Program-made: the position numbers and the translations under genes
Notes under the pieces: generated by a model
The model's input: the letters and a program-made list of their open reading frames with translations, nothing else
Told to the model about the DNA's origin: nothing
The model's database searches: none
In this document: positions 10,201 through 22,000 of the stretch, one piece after another
Numbering within the stretch: position 1 is the stretch's first letter
Layout: every line of letters starts with the position of its first letter
Source of the DNA: Limnomonas spitsbergensis
Lineage: Eukaryota; Chlorophyta; Chlorophyceae; Chlamydomonadales
DNA: 64,000 nucleotides
Reading direction: 5' to 3'
Assembly: GCA_037349105.1 (NCBI GenBank)
Contig: JAYJMM010000113.1
Span: 3,844,001 to 3,908,000 of the forward strand

Positions 10201-10366
10201 ACACAGTCTTCTCTGTCACATCCACCCAAGGCAGCATGTACAGGATGGCTGCAGCCAGCTTCCAGCCCCAGGTCATGGGGCCCTCGTTACGTCCAAACTT
10301 CCAACCCTTCTTGACCTCATCGTCCTCCTCAGCAGCGGCGCCGCCCGAGGAGGACTGGACCACCAC
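7291..10366 (-). CDS. TIC20: TIC20-like inner-envelope translocon subunit (chloroplast protein import)
   Basis: Four exons join in phase: 10366-10153, 8812-8691, 7935-7781 and 7351-7291 (stop TGA 7293-7291), giving about 183 residues of the mature part. Tic20 is a four-helix protein of the plastid inner envelope that forms part of the TIC preprotein channel. Visible hallmarks are WKLAAAILYMLPWVDVTEK (helix 1), HEWAPLIIFFGTYLGIVRNK, then PHVARYHIMMG, which matches the conserved 'GIVR-K-PHF-R-H-MG' block. Next comes a long hydrophobic pair of helices (DILAMIMIVVEENLPFGV and YALMFWFVFLLVLYCLAF). The C-terminus, GWYCEIPLISDGVYMQIEQ, corresponds to the family's 'ADIP-DAAYIQI' end. The stop could be read instead as a donor (CA|GTGAGT), but the family normally ends here. 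The upstream exon for the transit peptide is not certain. All three introns carry copied pieces of the adjoining exon borders. Confidence 0.88.
8581..8606 (-). repeat. splice-site echo of the TIC20 exon 2 donor
   Basis: Read on the minus strand, CCATATCATGAAGGTGTCAC repeats the true exon end and donor CCATATCATGATG|GTAGGAC found at 8691. The flanking GGGGACTGGGC likewise repeats GAGGACTGGGC. It is a single diverged copy about 100 bp inside the intron. Confidence 0.6.
8885..8937 (-). repeat. splice-site echo of the TIC20 exon 2 acceptor
   Basis: Intronic AACCCTTCGAGCATGGATTC followed by TATGTCCATGAG repeats the start of the true exon at 8812 (AACCCTTTGAGCATTGGTTC, then TACATCCACGAG), at about 85% identity by eye. 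The copy continues into the intron side (TGCGCAAAA against TGCACAG). Confidence 0.7.
9474..9660 (-). repeat. two partial copies of TIC20 exon 1 inside the intron
   Basis: Plus-strand CGGGGAGCGCTCAATGAAG at 9481 and GCGCTCTGTCCAGTGGAAGG at 9613 copy CGGGAAGCGCTCTATGAAG and GTACTCTGTCCAGTGGAAGG of the true exon (10155-10200). On the minus strand the copies still encode FIER-P and AFHWTE-like words. They have no matching downstream frame and are treated as decayed partial exon duplicates. Confidence 0.6.
9712..10160 (-). repeat. about 26-bp tandem array built from the TIC20 exon 1 donor
   Basis: On the minus strand the unit is GTACTTCACGGGTGGGTGACC plus ATGTA or similar, repeated about 16 times. 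The first copy is the real exon end and donor (GAGTACTTCACGG|GTGGGT at 10153), so each unit carries a near-copy of the 5' splice site. TTCACG and TTCATG variants alternate. Confidence 0.85.
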
Positions 10367-10369
10367 CTG

Positions 10370-12059
10370 CACGCACGTTCAAAGATATGCTGTTTCAATA
10401 TACCTTGGCCTTTTCTGCTGTGTCCCTGCTTTCCTGGCTTAATTCGCGTCCACCTCCTTGCAAAGCCCTCTGGTTCGCACAGCCTGGTCCTTGCGAAAAA
10501 GGCGCTTGGGTGTGCGCGTAGGTTGCGCTGTCAGAACATGTTCCACATGTCAAACTTATTTATACGAAGTGATCACACTTTGAGCTCCAAATTCCAAAAT
10601 GATTGACCGCTGCCAATTGTTTGTGCAATCTCAAAGAGTTGAAGTTCTCATGGTTCTGTGTGTTACTGTGTTGCCCTTCCACATGCAACCTTTCCAAGTA
10701 CTAGGCCACACGGAGCCAGCTTGCCCCCTCGACATATCCACCCCGTCATGAAATTTGGACCATGCCCACAATGCAAAACATGACCAGCCTAGATTCTGCC
10801 GTTTCAAACAGGGGATTAAATCTCCTGTAACCCACCCTCCTCATCAGCTCCAAATTCCCACAGCTGTCAGCCCCCCCCGGAAACAGTCTCGGCACGAGTT
10901 TCTGCTTCCTGCTACCTCACAATGTGCAGCACAGTCATCACTGCCCACGCCTCCTCCTCACCATGGAACGGCAGCTGCAAAGGCCTACAGCATGATTACC
11001 CACAACAAAGTGCAAAGCATGAAAGCAATTCCTGCTGTAGCGCCGTCTCTTACTGCCAAGAAAGCCAGCACACACCCACTTGGATGCTCTCTCCTTACTT
11101 TTCACGTTAGGGAAGGGCAAAAAAAATCAGCGGTGGTGCAAAGCGGTTGTGCAAAAGTAACCAACACTTCCTTCATGGCTGGTCTTGCAATCTTGGGACA
11201 TGGTGGGCCTACACCCCTGGGTTTGAGCTTCATGCCAGAGAAATATCAAGTTCTAGGTATGGTCTGGTGGGCAGCCACATGGTAGTGGGGCTAGTATGGA
11301 TGCGGAGGGGTTTGGCTGGTGACGATGGGGGTTCGACTGTGCGCTCACCCTATTTTCTGAGTTCTCAGTTTTATTGATGCTACCCCATCATATTTGGTAT
11401 GTGTCACTGGCCAGCATACGGCTAGTGTGTGGGATTCTTTTGACCTGGGGTTGGTGCACGTAAATAGGCTTTCAAATCCTGCCCTCGCAAGCCCATGCAA
11501 AATGGATGAAACGGCGAGCCTGGTCAATACGCCAAAGTTGTTTAATCAATTGCAACATTACAGCATTATCGAGTTTAAGGGGTCTTTAAGTGCTTAGATC
11601 TAGAGATCCGAAGTGCGGGAAACTTCTGCTCGCCCCTACCGTTTAAATCACACATCCTCGTCATCCATGTGTGTATGGCGTACCAGCATCCAGATGAGGC
11701 CCCCCCTCCCTAACTGCCAACCCCTCCAAGCACGACGCCTGACACTGGGGCTCCTCACATGCATGGTCACCTATCATCATTCATGCATAGGCGCATGTTG
11801 GACATGCTGAAAAGCTTCTGGCATGCGCGCGTCCGGCGTAGGATTTCTCCCCATTCTGATTCCACTCCCCTGTCATGGTGTGTAACCATGCCTTGAATCA
11901 GTTGCATGGAGTGTGTGCCCTGTGAGGGGGAACGGACTGCCCAGCCCCTCCCATGTGTCACCTTCCGCTGCTGCAAGCCCTTCCCGAGCAATGATGGCCG
12001 CTTCAGATCGCTAACGACAGGGGTGCTGAGGCCTGATGCGAGAAGAAAACGGAGGCGAG
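10370..12059. other. intron or upstream region of TIC20, no clear exon
   Basis: Short open frames exist on both strands, but none combines splice sites, phase and recognisable protein sequence. A run GTTTAAATCACAC and several AT-rich patches are unremarkable. Confidence 0.4.
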
Positions 12060-12437
12060 TTAGCATGGCTGGGGAAGACACATCCTCCCCATCAACATGG
12101 GGGCTGATTTCAGGTGCGGAGCCGAGTGTGTTAGCAGGATAGGGCATCGCTGGCAACTGCGAGGCCGAAGGCGAGCTGTGCATCGTCCAGCGTCATGGGA
12201 CGCAGAGGACGCACCGGTTGACGAGGCCGCTGATGGTAGCTGGCTACTTAAGCTGATGCCAACCCTCAACTGCTGAAGCTTAGGTGCATTGCAGGTACGG
12301 GCTGACTTGGGAACGCTATGTTTAAATCCAGGTGTCAGCGCTGCATTGCGAGACGACTGTCCCAGCAGCCGGCCCGTCGACATCTGAGCTTGATGGCACA
12401 CAGAGACAGCTAAACTATTGCATGGCCCGACCTCCAA
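12060..12437 (-). CDS. candidate transit-peptide exon (possible 5' exon of TIC20)
   Basis: This is an open frame with Met codons at 12437 and 12383 (MSTGRLLGQSSRNAALTPGF...). It is rich in Ser, Ala, Arg and Leu and poor in acidic residues, as chloroplast targeting sequences are. It lies upstream of the first recognised TIC20 exon in the right orientation. A second overlapping frame (ending ...LKRPSLLGKGLQQRK with donor AAG|GTGACA at about 11958) could be a following exon. The joining phase to 10366 is not proven. Confidence 0.3.
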   Translation of the reverse strand: MEVGPCNSLAVSVCHQAQMSTGRLLGQSSRNAALTPGFKHSVPKSARTCNAPKLQQLRVGISLSSQLPSAASSTGASSASHDAGRCTARLRPRSCQRCPILLTHSAPHLKSAPMLMGRMCLPQPC

Positions 12438-13344
12438 GTCGCGGTGAATTTAATTGAATATCCGGGATCTAGATGCAGAGAAATGTAGCTAATTTAGCAG
12501 TGGACGCCAGATAAGAAGATCGGGGCTCCAGATCGGTTCACACTTCCTTGTCCATCAGCAATTAAGCTTGTAAATGTGTAATGCACTCTCTAAGACTCTA
12601 ACGCCTCGCACCTCTCGAGATCTGTGTAACACGAATTTACAACTTGTCTTTCATACTTTCTGTACCCCATAGTATTGTAACCGCCAGCAATGAAGGGCTC
12701 ATGTATGTTTGTATCCATTTTCTGGACATAGTCTTCTGACCAGCAGGAATCGAGACAAAATGCTTAGTTTTCAGGGTTCACTATGGTCATGCTATTTTGG
12801 AGTTACTTTAAACCTGGAGTGACACCCCAGCCCTTCTGCGAGAGGCCCTCAGTGGAGAAGACCCTCTGATGCATGGGCCTCCGCTGGAGCTCTGCCACGA
12901 CTCTGCTAAATCTTCGATTCAGAAAATCACAACCGTGCCAGGTTAGTGGCACTTCTTCAGGAGGGTCATGCACCATCAGCCATGTGCCATGCGAAGGCTC
13001 CTGCTAGGGCCCCAGGCCCTGGGGCCCAGGGGCAAAGATATCAAGACCCTGCTGGACCTCCTTCACCAGCCAAACATATCGACCAGAAATATAGTTTTGC
13101 AATGTACTGGAGGGCAGAGCTGATTGATTAAGTGAAGTCACGAGTCCACAAACACAGCTTGGCTTCATAGCCCTTGTGTAGTTACGGTAAGTGGCCATGA
13201 ACCCGACATGTGCAGTTGCCTGAGCGAGTCAAATTTCACGCGTCCAAGAGGGCTTGGATTTATTTCCATATAAATTAAGATATCGAAAGCTGTGGTTGAT
13301 TCTATCCGCCATGCAATGCATAAGGTCGGAATAGCTGACATTAG

Positions 13345-13515
13345 CGTGCTTCATCTACACTTGAGCTACATCATGGCCTACGGGCGAAGGGGCCTGGTGC
13401 GGGGAGCCCTGCGGCTTGGGCCACCAGTCATAGGGCGTTCATAGTTTGGTCCACATTGGCCCAGTAATGGCCGCCCGGCTGCCTACCAAATGTTGCCTGG
13501 CACTCTAAAAGAAAC
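13345..13515 (+). repeat. dispersed repeat family R3, copy 2
   Basis: Shares with the copy at 6520 the order: GAGCTACATCATGG, GGGCCACCAGTCATAGGGC, TTGGCCCAGTAATGGCCGCC and a final CTCTAAAAGAAAC. Confidence 0.6.
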
Positions 13516-14278
13516 GGTGCTTTATGCTGGTGGTGATAACCGTGAGAGGATCACTTCTCAAACACGCATTGTGTGCATCATCGCCCATGCTCACTGCTGC
13601 ACTTGCATCTTGCTGATGCGCTCCCATCCGTCCCATACTTCTGTCCCATGATAGCAGACCAATCGCGATTCCTCCTGAACTCGACTTGTCGTTTCTAGGA
13701 TGCAAATGATTGCAACGAACGTGAGCGAGGCCCAAATCAAAGGCAGTCGGTGTATCATGCATGTGAAGTATGGCCTAACAACTCTACCCTCATCAACAGG
13801 TAGGGCCTAACGCGCACTACGGTATAAGATGCTCCAAAACAACATATCCTAGGTTCATGTACCCCGCCTTTGCATAACCGTTATATGGAGATTGCGCCTG
13901 CGCAGCCTTGGCTGATGTCCTCATCCCCAAATGAGGGAGAGAGTCCGGGGTCCTTCTCCCAAAGTGAGGAAGGGAGGCTGGGGTCCTCATTCCAAAGTGC
14001 ACTTACTCTGGCCTATGGGTCCACCAAGACCATCAGTACCTACATTCGGTTGATTACTCCCAATACTCCGTGCCTCAAAACTCCATGGGGTCATTCCCAC
14101 CAAGAAATTGACCGAGTTTGACAATTTCTCTTGAGTCGTTTATGTAAAAACTCAGCGCAGAGGCTGGCCCTGATGTGAAAGATCCGCTTCCTGTTTCAAT
14201 TATCACCATGATTCCCTAGTATGATGCTTCAAATCAAAAATTGAATCAATGGAACATGGAAACTTGTCAGTAACATCA

Positions 14279-14697
14279 CACCTCTGGGCCCGCTCAAAGC
14301 TCGGCCGCGTGGGCGCCCAACTGTTCAGAAGGGAGTAAAGAAGGAACTAAAAGGAAGAGAGGGGAAAAGGAACAAAAGGAGAGGCCGGGAAAGCAAAGAA
14401 GACCAAGTCCAACACCTGAGTTCCACTAGAGACTACCCCTCAACAAAGCCTCTAAGAAGCCTCTCGAAGATAAGTCCAGAAAAGCAAGCGTATCCCACCC
14501 CTGCTTGGCCGCGAGGGCGCCCCGCTGATCAGAAGGGACAAGAGAAGAAACTAAAAAGGGGGTAAACAACAACGACAACAAAAAAAAGGACCAAAAGAGA
14601 AGGCCGGAAAGGCCAACGACACCGGCCTCAGAAACCCTGGAGACTAACCCTCAATAATGCCCACAGCACAGTCCACAAAAGCAAGTGCGTCCCACCA
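14279..14697 (+). mobile_element. dispersed dimeric repeat R1, copy 1
   Basis: About 415 bp, matched almost base for base by 53157-53570. It consists of two related halves. The first starts GCTCGGCCGCGTGGGCGCCC and the second GCTTGGCCGCGAGGGCGCCC. Each is followed by TTCAGAAGGGA or ATCAGAAGGGA, an ACTAAAA-rich purine tract, AGAGACTACCCCTCAACAA or GGAGACTAACCCTCAATAA, and AAGCAAG-GT-TCCCACC. No ORF, polyA tail or tRNA-like head was found. The class is unknown. Confidence 0.7.
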
Positions 14698-15539
14698 TGG
14701 AAACTTGTGAGGTTATCACCCCAATGTCGAGCATCAGAAGTTATTTCTATCTGTTGACATTTGCATACACGAGATGTGTGTCACATGCAATTCGAACCCT
14801 GTGCCTGAAGGTTGGTGGATGGATCTTTCAGGGGTGCACCACATGATGTCTTTTGGTTTCTGAACTCGTGTCCCATGCTGGTTAGGTCGTTACTGCGATA
14901 TAATTCGCCCTAGAAGTCCTGGGACCGGCCAATGCAGGTGCCAAATTTTTTGTGCATGTGTCCAACTGTCATTCCCCCTCAATGTTCAATCTAGTGGAGT
15001 GACTATCAATGCGAATGTGCCCTGAGCCGTACTAGCGTGAATTGGAGGCATGCAGCCATGAGCCATATCAATCCAATACAGCCAAGTAGCTGATCCAAAA
15101 GTTGAGAAAAGGCTGCGCCCATATGGCTGTGCCCACATGGTTGCGAGAATTCATGCGGAAAGTTGGTTTAATGAATAGCTAGTTTCATACTGCGGTACAA
15201 CTTGTACAGTTGTACCACACTATGGCTTCAAGCTGTAGAAAGAAAAACTGTCTAAATGATCATGCACCCTGAAGCTACCCAAGTTCAAAACACCTGGTTA
15301 ACAACATACTAGTACAATGCAAGTTGTGCAAGAACTAAGCCTGCACGAGCCTAGGACGATGAAAAACATACATCTCTGCAGCCTGCTTGGCATGAATGAA
15401 GAATGCAGGCCGGCCAGGCCGGCCCAGGCGCACCAGACATGCCAGACAAGCCCAGACGCACCAGAGTACCAAATGAGCATACAAATCAAACTTTCACTAG
15501 GAGTGACTACGGGTTATGAGGGGTCAGCAATGGGTTCCT

Positions 15540-15606
15540 ACTTCCTAGGGGTTACTAAGGTTAACGGTTACGAAGGGTTACGCAGGTTACGACGGGTTAC
15601 GAAGTG
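15540..15606 (+). repeat. short GGTTACGAA-type tandem repeat
   Basis: Imperfect copies of GGGTTACGAA or GGTTACGCA follow the stop codon of the cyclic-nucleotide-binding gene, so they lie in its 3' UTR or just beyond. Confidence 0.6.
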
Positions 15607-15680
15607 TCAACACTGCTTTCACTTACCGACCCAATCGGCACAACAAGCTATTCGGAATACCAACCGGCTTGGACTTTTAT

Positions 15681-18600
15681 TCAGGTATATGATTTCAGGC
15701 CGCCCGACTTGCTGGGCCGGCACCCGCCCATCATGCGTAAGGCCTCGGCCTCGTCCAGGCCTGCCCGGTGCGCCTTGAGCGCCGCCATCTCCTCAAACGT
15801 CAGCACCTGGCGCACCAGGGGCGTGCACGCGCCGTGGGACCGCTCCCAAATCACGCCAGCAGCCGTCAGTGCGCCGACACGCGGGAAGCACGTGGACAGC
15901 GAAGGCCGCTCTTCGCCGATGGGCGTCGTGCTCCGGAACCCGACCAGGCCGCCCTCCGAGCCACCCGTCCGCGCGGGTGTGAGCTGCGCGCCCCGAAACG
16001 CGGGGAGGCCGCCCTCGGAGCCGACCCCTCTCGTAGATACGAACGGCGAGCCCGCAACCGAGCTGCCGGATTTGAGGTACTGCGGGACGACCGGAGTGGC
16101 GCTAATGGGAGTGGAACTTGGGCTGGCAGGCGGGGTCAGAAAAGCGAGCCCCCTTGTGGTTGTGGCCGCAGCTCCTGTCGTCGGCACCCCCAGGAGCGGC
16201 GGCATCGACGTTGTCCCTGTCATCGATGTTGCTGCTGCTGCCGCCTTGCCTGTGACTGAGCTCCTCGGCTTCATGCTGCTCTGGGTCAGCAGGACGTTCC
16301 CGCTTTTTGAGCTCCTCATCGGGGGTGGTGGCGGCAGGAATTGTGGAGAGAGCTGCTCTTGTAAGGCCAGGATCCGATCCATGCGGTGCTGGGGAGAGAC
16401 CTGGGAGAGCTGCCGAGAGCTCGGGCGCCAAGAAGGCAAGGTCTACGGGGATACGAAACCCAAGGGCTCAAAGTTCAGGGTTCAGCTTACATGGCCAACA
16501 TGGAGAGAATCCTGCAGGCGGGTGCATGCACAAAGTGGGTTCCAGGGGGGGGGGGGGGTCTAAGGGCTTTGAAGGTGCAGGGATAAAGAGTGGGGAGGAC
16601 AAGCCCATAAGGTGGGGAAAACAAACTGCCCCCCCCCCCCCCAACACACACACACTTGGGGTGGTTGCTGTGAAGGTCAAGGAAAAAGCGCAGCTGAGGG
16701 GGCTGAGCAGCAGGTCACACACATACCACTGGGATCATGGGGTCCGTGGTTCAGGCATGGGAGCTGAGGCGGCACACTGGCCGCCGAGGTGCTCAGCGTG
16801 TGGCCCTGGCAGTTAATTTCGCCTGCTCCTTTGATTCGCACTGCCTGGCCCTTTCGGAAAAAAACTGAAGGGTGGATGCTCTGACAACTTATCAACACCA
16901 GCGCCATTAGGTCAAGTGGGATCCATCATGGGGTTTCTGGGTTAAGGGTTCATGTGTTTCGATTTAGGGTAAATGGGTTATGGGTTTTATCATGGGGTTC
17001 ATGATTTTTAGTGTAGGGGTTTATCATGGGGACTTCAGGGAATAGCTGTGTCGCTCCTTGTGACAAAAATGCGACAAGGCGATCCTGCATGTGGGTGTCT
17101 TCTTTTATTTTGCTAGGACTTAACAGGGTGTGAAAACGGCCGCCTAACCCTAACAACCTGAGATGCGTACATGAAAGACAGCCCGGGTGCGCATTTGGCC
17201 CTCGTCGTGTGTTGAGATGGGCTATCCTGATATCACACCATCCACACTATTCCAACCGGCACAGGAGTTAAGCCCACACCTGCTGAGAGGGATCCACCAC
17301 TTCGGCTGTATGTGGGCGGCTGAGTGCGGTCTGTGTATGGCGGCCCGCTCGGTCCACCAGCTCATCAATCTTGAAGTCGAGAGGGGCCATGCCCTCGGGG
17401 TATACCTGACAGCAAGGGGGCAGGGGAGGGCGAGGTGGCTGTGCGTCTGTGCCCTGCAAGCCAAGTTTAGGGTTAAGGGTTGAAAGCAAACCCTAATCCC
17501 TAAGGCCTTGCCTTCGGGGTAGACCTCATACCAAGGGGCAGTTGAGGGGGATGAGGCTGAGCGCATGTGCCTGACGCGAGCTTTTTGAAGGTTGTGCAGG
17601 GGTGATGCCTTATTTTTAAATGTGAGATGTGCCTGTCTGGAATGCTACTAAATCTCTGCCCTCCCAGTCTCCCCCCTGGTTGAGGAGAGTAATGATGCTC
17701 TTTCCTATAAAGAAACAGCAGGATCCCTGAGGGAACGTGCCTCTGGAAACATTCGAGTAGCGATTTAAATGTGCACCGTGTTATCAGAATCATCCAGGGC
17801 CAGAGAACCTACAGAAGGAGAGGGATGACGTCCTCTGCCAAGCGTTCGTCGAACGACGTGCCTCACGGAGCTGTTTCTATTATATGCTCCGCCGGCAACA
17901 TCATATATATATTGATAGCTACCCTCCTACCTGGTTGAGGAGGGGGATGATGCCGTTGCCTCGGCCTGTTTTGGACACCGAAGGGTTTACCCAAAACCTG
18001 CACACAGAGGCAAGTAACAGACAAGTTCGCAAAGCCGTCTTAAAACATCAAACCCTAAACCCTGAACTCATGGCAAGCAGAAGGATTCGAAGCCATCATA
18101 AATCTGCAAGGAGGAAGAAAACGCGCCTTTCCCGCCAAAGGGCGAGAGAGTGGATGGAACGGGATAGCAGAAGGTGCCGATCTGAAACCTGAAACCGAGG
18201 AAGGCCAGGGCTTAAGACCTGGACAGGGGTTATCGTGTGCAAGCTAGAGAGGTGTGGGAAGTGTGAATGGAAGGTGTGCAGAAACACAGTAGGGTGCGAG
18301 TCACAACATTGCACCACTGACGCGCTGAAATTCCCTTACAAAAATCAAATATCACTCAATCCAACCCCTCCATGGGCAGGCTGACATCCGCTTACACAAA
18401 GATTATCACCTCTCACCTCTCCACAGGCGTGTTAAATTCACAAACGATGAGATTGCCCCCAAATACCTCTCCGACAACGTTCTGGAATTCACAAACAATA
18501 AGATGCCCCCACTTACCTCTCCGCCAACGTTCTGGATTTCGCTACCGATAAAATTGCTTCCCCGTACCTCTCCACCGGTGTGCTTCCTTCCATCAGGCTC

Positions 18601-19066
18601 TCCATGTGCTGCATCATCAGCGGGTCGTTCACAAAGTAGCCGTCCTTCAGCTCTTGGATGTGAGCCAGGGCCTTCTGTACCTCCATACCGTATCGCCCCT
18701 GCTGGTGCCCCTGTACAGTCAGCATCATGCAACAGGATGTGCAGGGTTCAGCGATGTGCTTCAGGGTACTGTATAGGTTTAACCAGGATATGGATGGTTT
18801 AGCGAGGTGCTTGAGGGTATACCGGTGGAGCAGGATGTGTAGGGTTCAGCAGGTGCTTCAGGGTACAGTCTGTTCCTTGAACCCTAGACCCTTGCCCTGC
18901 AGTCTCCGCAGACCTTCTTGTCGGCCTTCTTCCGCTTCTGGTCTAGTTGTTTCTGCTGCTGCTGGCTGCGGCCGCCGCCCCGGTGCGTCCCGTCGTGAAT
19001 GTTGCTACTGAGCGCGGCGGACAGAGCAGGGTTCGGGTCATCCAGGTCGTCCGGCCTTGCCGTGAT
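15681..19066 (-). CDS. C-terminal exons of the cyclic-nucleotide-binding gene
   Basis: Exon 19066-18914 has a coiled, Gln/Lys-rich end (SQQQQKQLDQKRKKADKK). Exon 18710-18576 encodes GHQQGRYGMEVQKALAHIQE and the Met-rich DPLMMQHMESLMEGSTP. Exon 17405-17280 encodes VYPEGMAPLDFKIDELVDRA. The last exon, from about 16409 (alternative acceptors at 16400 and 16391), encodes MDRILALQEQLSPQFLPPPP, a long Ser/Thr/Pro/Ala-rich disordered region, and a helical end (LTFEEMAALKAHRAGLDEAE). It ends SGGLKSYT, stop 15683-15681. The tail looks like a flexible or phosphorylation-prone region. Confidence 0.8.
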
Positions 19067-22000
19067 CTGCGTGCAACACAAGTGTGAATCAGGAGTACCT
19101 GGGTAACGCCAGGTGTGGATAACGAGCGAAATGGAGGTGTGATCAGGTATGGACACGGCAGCAAGGAGACCCTCCCCTGAAACTCACCTGCAGCAATGCG
19201 TCAGGATGTCCAACGACGACATTTTCCCTAATGGAGCCATTGCGTCCAAAGTAGTACGTCAGCTTGAATGAGTAGTCACTTCGGAACAGGCTGCAGTGTT
19301 GGGAGCAGTGCAGCAAAGCAGAGGAGGGGGTGACGGGTGCCAGGAGCAGGGCAGCAAAGCAGACCGAAGGGTGACGGGTGCCAGGAGCAGGGCAGCAAAG
19401 CAGACCGAAGGGTGACGGGTGCCAGGAGCAGGGCAGCAAAGCAGACCGAAGGGTGACGGGTGCCAGGAGCAGGGCAGGAAAGCAGACCGGAGGAGATGAC
19501 GGGTGCCAGGAGCAGGGCAGCAGAGCAGACCATAGGGTGACGGGTGCCAGGAGCAGAGCAGCATAGCAGAGCGGGAGGTGACAGGTGCAAGGAGCAGGGC
19601 AGCAAAGCAGACCAGAGGGTGACGGGTGCCAGGAACAGGGCAGCAAAGCAGACCGGAGGGTGAAAGGTGCCAGGAGCAGGGCAGCAGAGCAGAGCGGAGG
19701 GGTGACGGGTGCCAGGAGCAGGGCAGCAAAGCAGACCGGAGGGTTGACGGGTGCCAGGAGCAGGACAGCAAAGCAGACCGGAGGGGATGACGGGTGCCAG
19801 GAGCAGGGCAGCAGAGCAGACCATAGGGTGACGGGTGCTTGGAGCAGGGCAGCATAGCAGAGCGGGAAGTGACAGGTGCAAGGAGCAGGGCAGCAAAGCA
19901 GACCAGAGGGGTGACGGGTGCCAGGAGCAGGGCAGCAAAGCAGAGCGGAGGGTGACAGGTGCCAGGAGCAGGGCAGCAGAGCAGAGCGGAGGGGTGACGG
20001 GTGCCAGGAGCAGGGCAGCAAAGCAGACCGGAGGGTTGACGGGTGCCAGGAGCAGGACAGCAAAGCAGACCGGAGGGGATGACGGGTGCCAGGAGCAAGG
20101 CAGCAAAACAGACCAGGGTGTGACGGGTGCCAGGAGCAGGGCAGCAAAGCAGACCGGGGGGTGACGGGTGCCAGGAGGAGGGCAGCAAAGCAGACCAGAG
20201 GGTGACGGGTGCCAGGAGCAGGGCAGCAAAGCAGACCAGAGGGTGACGGGTGCCAGGAGCAGGGCAGCAAAGCAGACCAGAGGGTGACGGGTGCCATGAG
20301 CAGGGCAGCAAAGCAGACCGGAGGCTGACAGGTGTCAGGAGCAGGGCAGGAGAGCAGAAAGGAGGGTGATGGGTGCCAGGAACAGGGCAGAAAAGCAGAC
20401 CGGAGGATAACGGGTGCCAGGAGCAGGGCAGAAAAGCAGACCGGAGGATGACGGGTGCCAGGAGCAGGGCAGCAAAGCAGACCAGAGGGTGACGGGTGCC
20501 AGGAGCAGGGCAGCAAAGCAGACCAGAGGGTGACGGGTGCCAGGAGCAGGGCAGCAAAGCAGACCAGAGGGTGACGGGTGCCAGGAGCAGGGCAGCAAAG
20601 CAAACCAGAGGGTGACGGGTGCCATGAGCAGGGCAGCAAAGCAGACCGGAGGCTGACAGGTGTCAGGAGCAGGGCAGCAGAGCAGAAAGGAGGGTGATGG
20701 GTGCCAGGAACAGGGCAGAAAAGCAGACCAGAGGATGACGGGTGCCAGGAGCAGGGCAGCAAAGCAGACCGGGGGGTGACGGGTGCCAGGAGGAGGGCAG
20801 CAAAGCAGACCAGAGGGTGACGGGTGCCAGGAGCAGGGCAGCAAAGCAGAAAGGAGGGTGACGGGTGCCAGGAGCAGGGCAGCAAAGCAGACCAGAGGGT
20901 GACGGGTGCCATGAGCAGGGCAGCAAAGCAGACCGGAGGCTGACAGGTGTCAGGAGCAGGGCAGCAGAGCAGAAAGGAGGGTGATGGGTGCCAGGAACAG
21001 GGCAGAAAAGCAGACCGAGGATGACGGGTGCCAGGAGCAGGGCAGCAAAGCAGACCAGAGGGTGACGGGTGCCAGGAGCAGGGCAGCAAAGCAGACCAGA
21101 GGGTGACGGGTGCCAGGAGCAGGGCAGCAAAGCAGACAAGAGGGGTGACGGGTGCCAGGAGCAGGGCAGAAAAGAAGACCGGGGGTGACGGGTGCCAGGA
21201 GCAGGGCAGCAGAGCAGGCCAGAGGATGACGGGTGCCAGGAGCAGGGCAGCAAAGCAGACCAGAGGGTGACGGGTGCCAGGAGCAGGGCAGCAAAGCAAA
21301 CCAGAGGGTGATGGGTGCCAGGAGCAGGGCAGCAAAGCAAACCAGAGGGGTGACGGGTGCCAGGAGCAGGGCAGCAAAGTAGACCGGAGGGGTGACGGGT
21401 GCCAGGAGAAGTGCAGCAAAGCAGACCGGAGGGGTGACGGGTGCCAGGAGCAGGGCAGCAAAGCAGACCTGAGGGTGACGGGTGCCAGGAGCAGGGCAGC
21501 AAAGCAGACCAGAGGGTGACGGGTGCCATGAGCAGGGCAGCAAAGCAGACCGGAGGCTGACAGGTGTCAGGAGCAGGGCAGCAGAGCAGAAAGGAGGGTG
21601 ACGGGTGCCAGGAACAGGGCAGAAAAGCAGACCGGAGGATGACGGGTGCCAGGAGCAGGGCAGCAAAGCAGACCGGGGGGTGACGGGTGCCAGGAGGAGG
21701 GCAGCAAAGCAGACCAGAGGGTGGCGGGTGCCAGGAGCAGGGCAGCAAAGCAGACCAGAGGGTGACGGGTGCCAGGAGCAGGGCAGCAAAGCAGACCAGA
21801 GGGTGACGGGTGCCATGAGCAGGGCAGCAAAGCAGACCGGAGGCTGACAGGTGTCAGGAGCAGGGCAGCAGAGCAGAAAGGAGGGTGATGGGTGCCAGGA
21901 ACAGGGCAGAAAAGCAAACCAGAGGGTGACGGGTGCCAGGAGCAGTGCAGCATAGCAGAAAGGAGGGTGACGGGTGCCAGGAGCAGGGCAGCAAAGCAGA

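Larger units (their letters stand above)
12440..15540. other. gene-poor region between TIC20 and the cyclic-nucleotide-binding gene
   Basis: No exon candidates with convincing coding content. The region contains one copy each of dispersed repeats R3 (13345-13515) and R1 (14279-14697). The remainder is non-repetitive sequence with short random frames. Confidence 0.5.

Noticed and set aside
11290..11345. Second tRNA-like or SINE candidate with GGGGGTTCGACT
   Set aside because: Only a weak box B-like word is present. Box A is poor and there is no cloverleaf.
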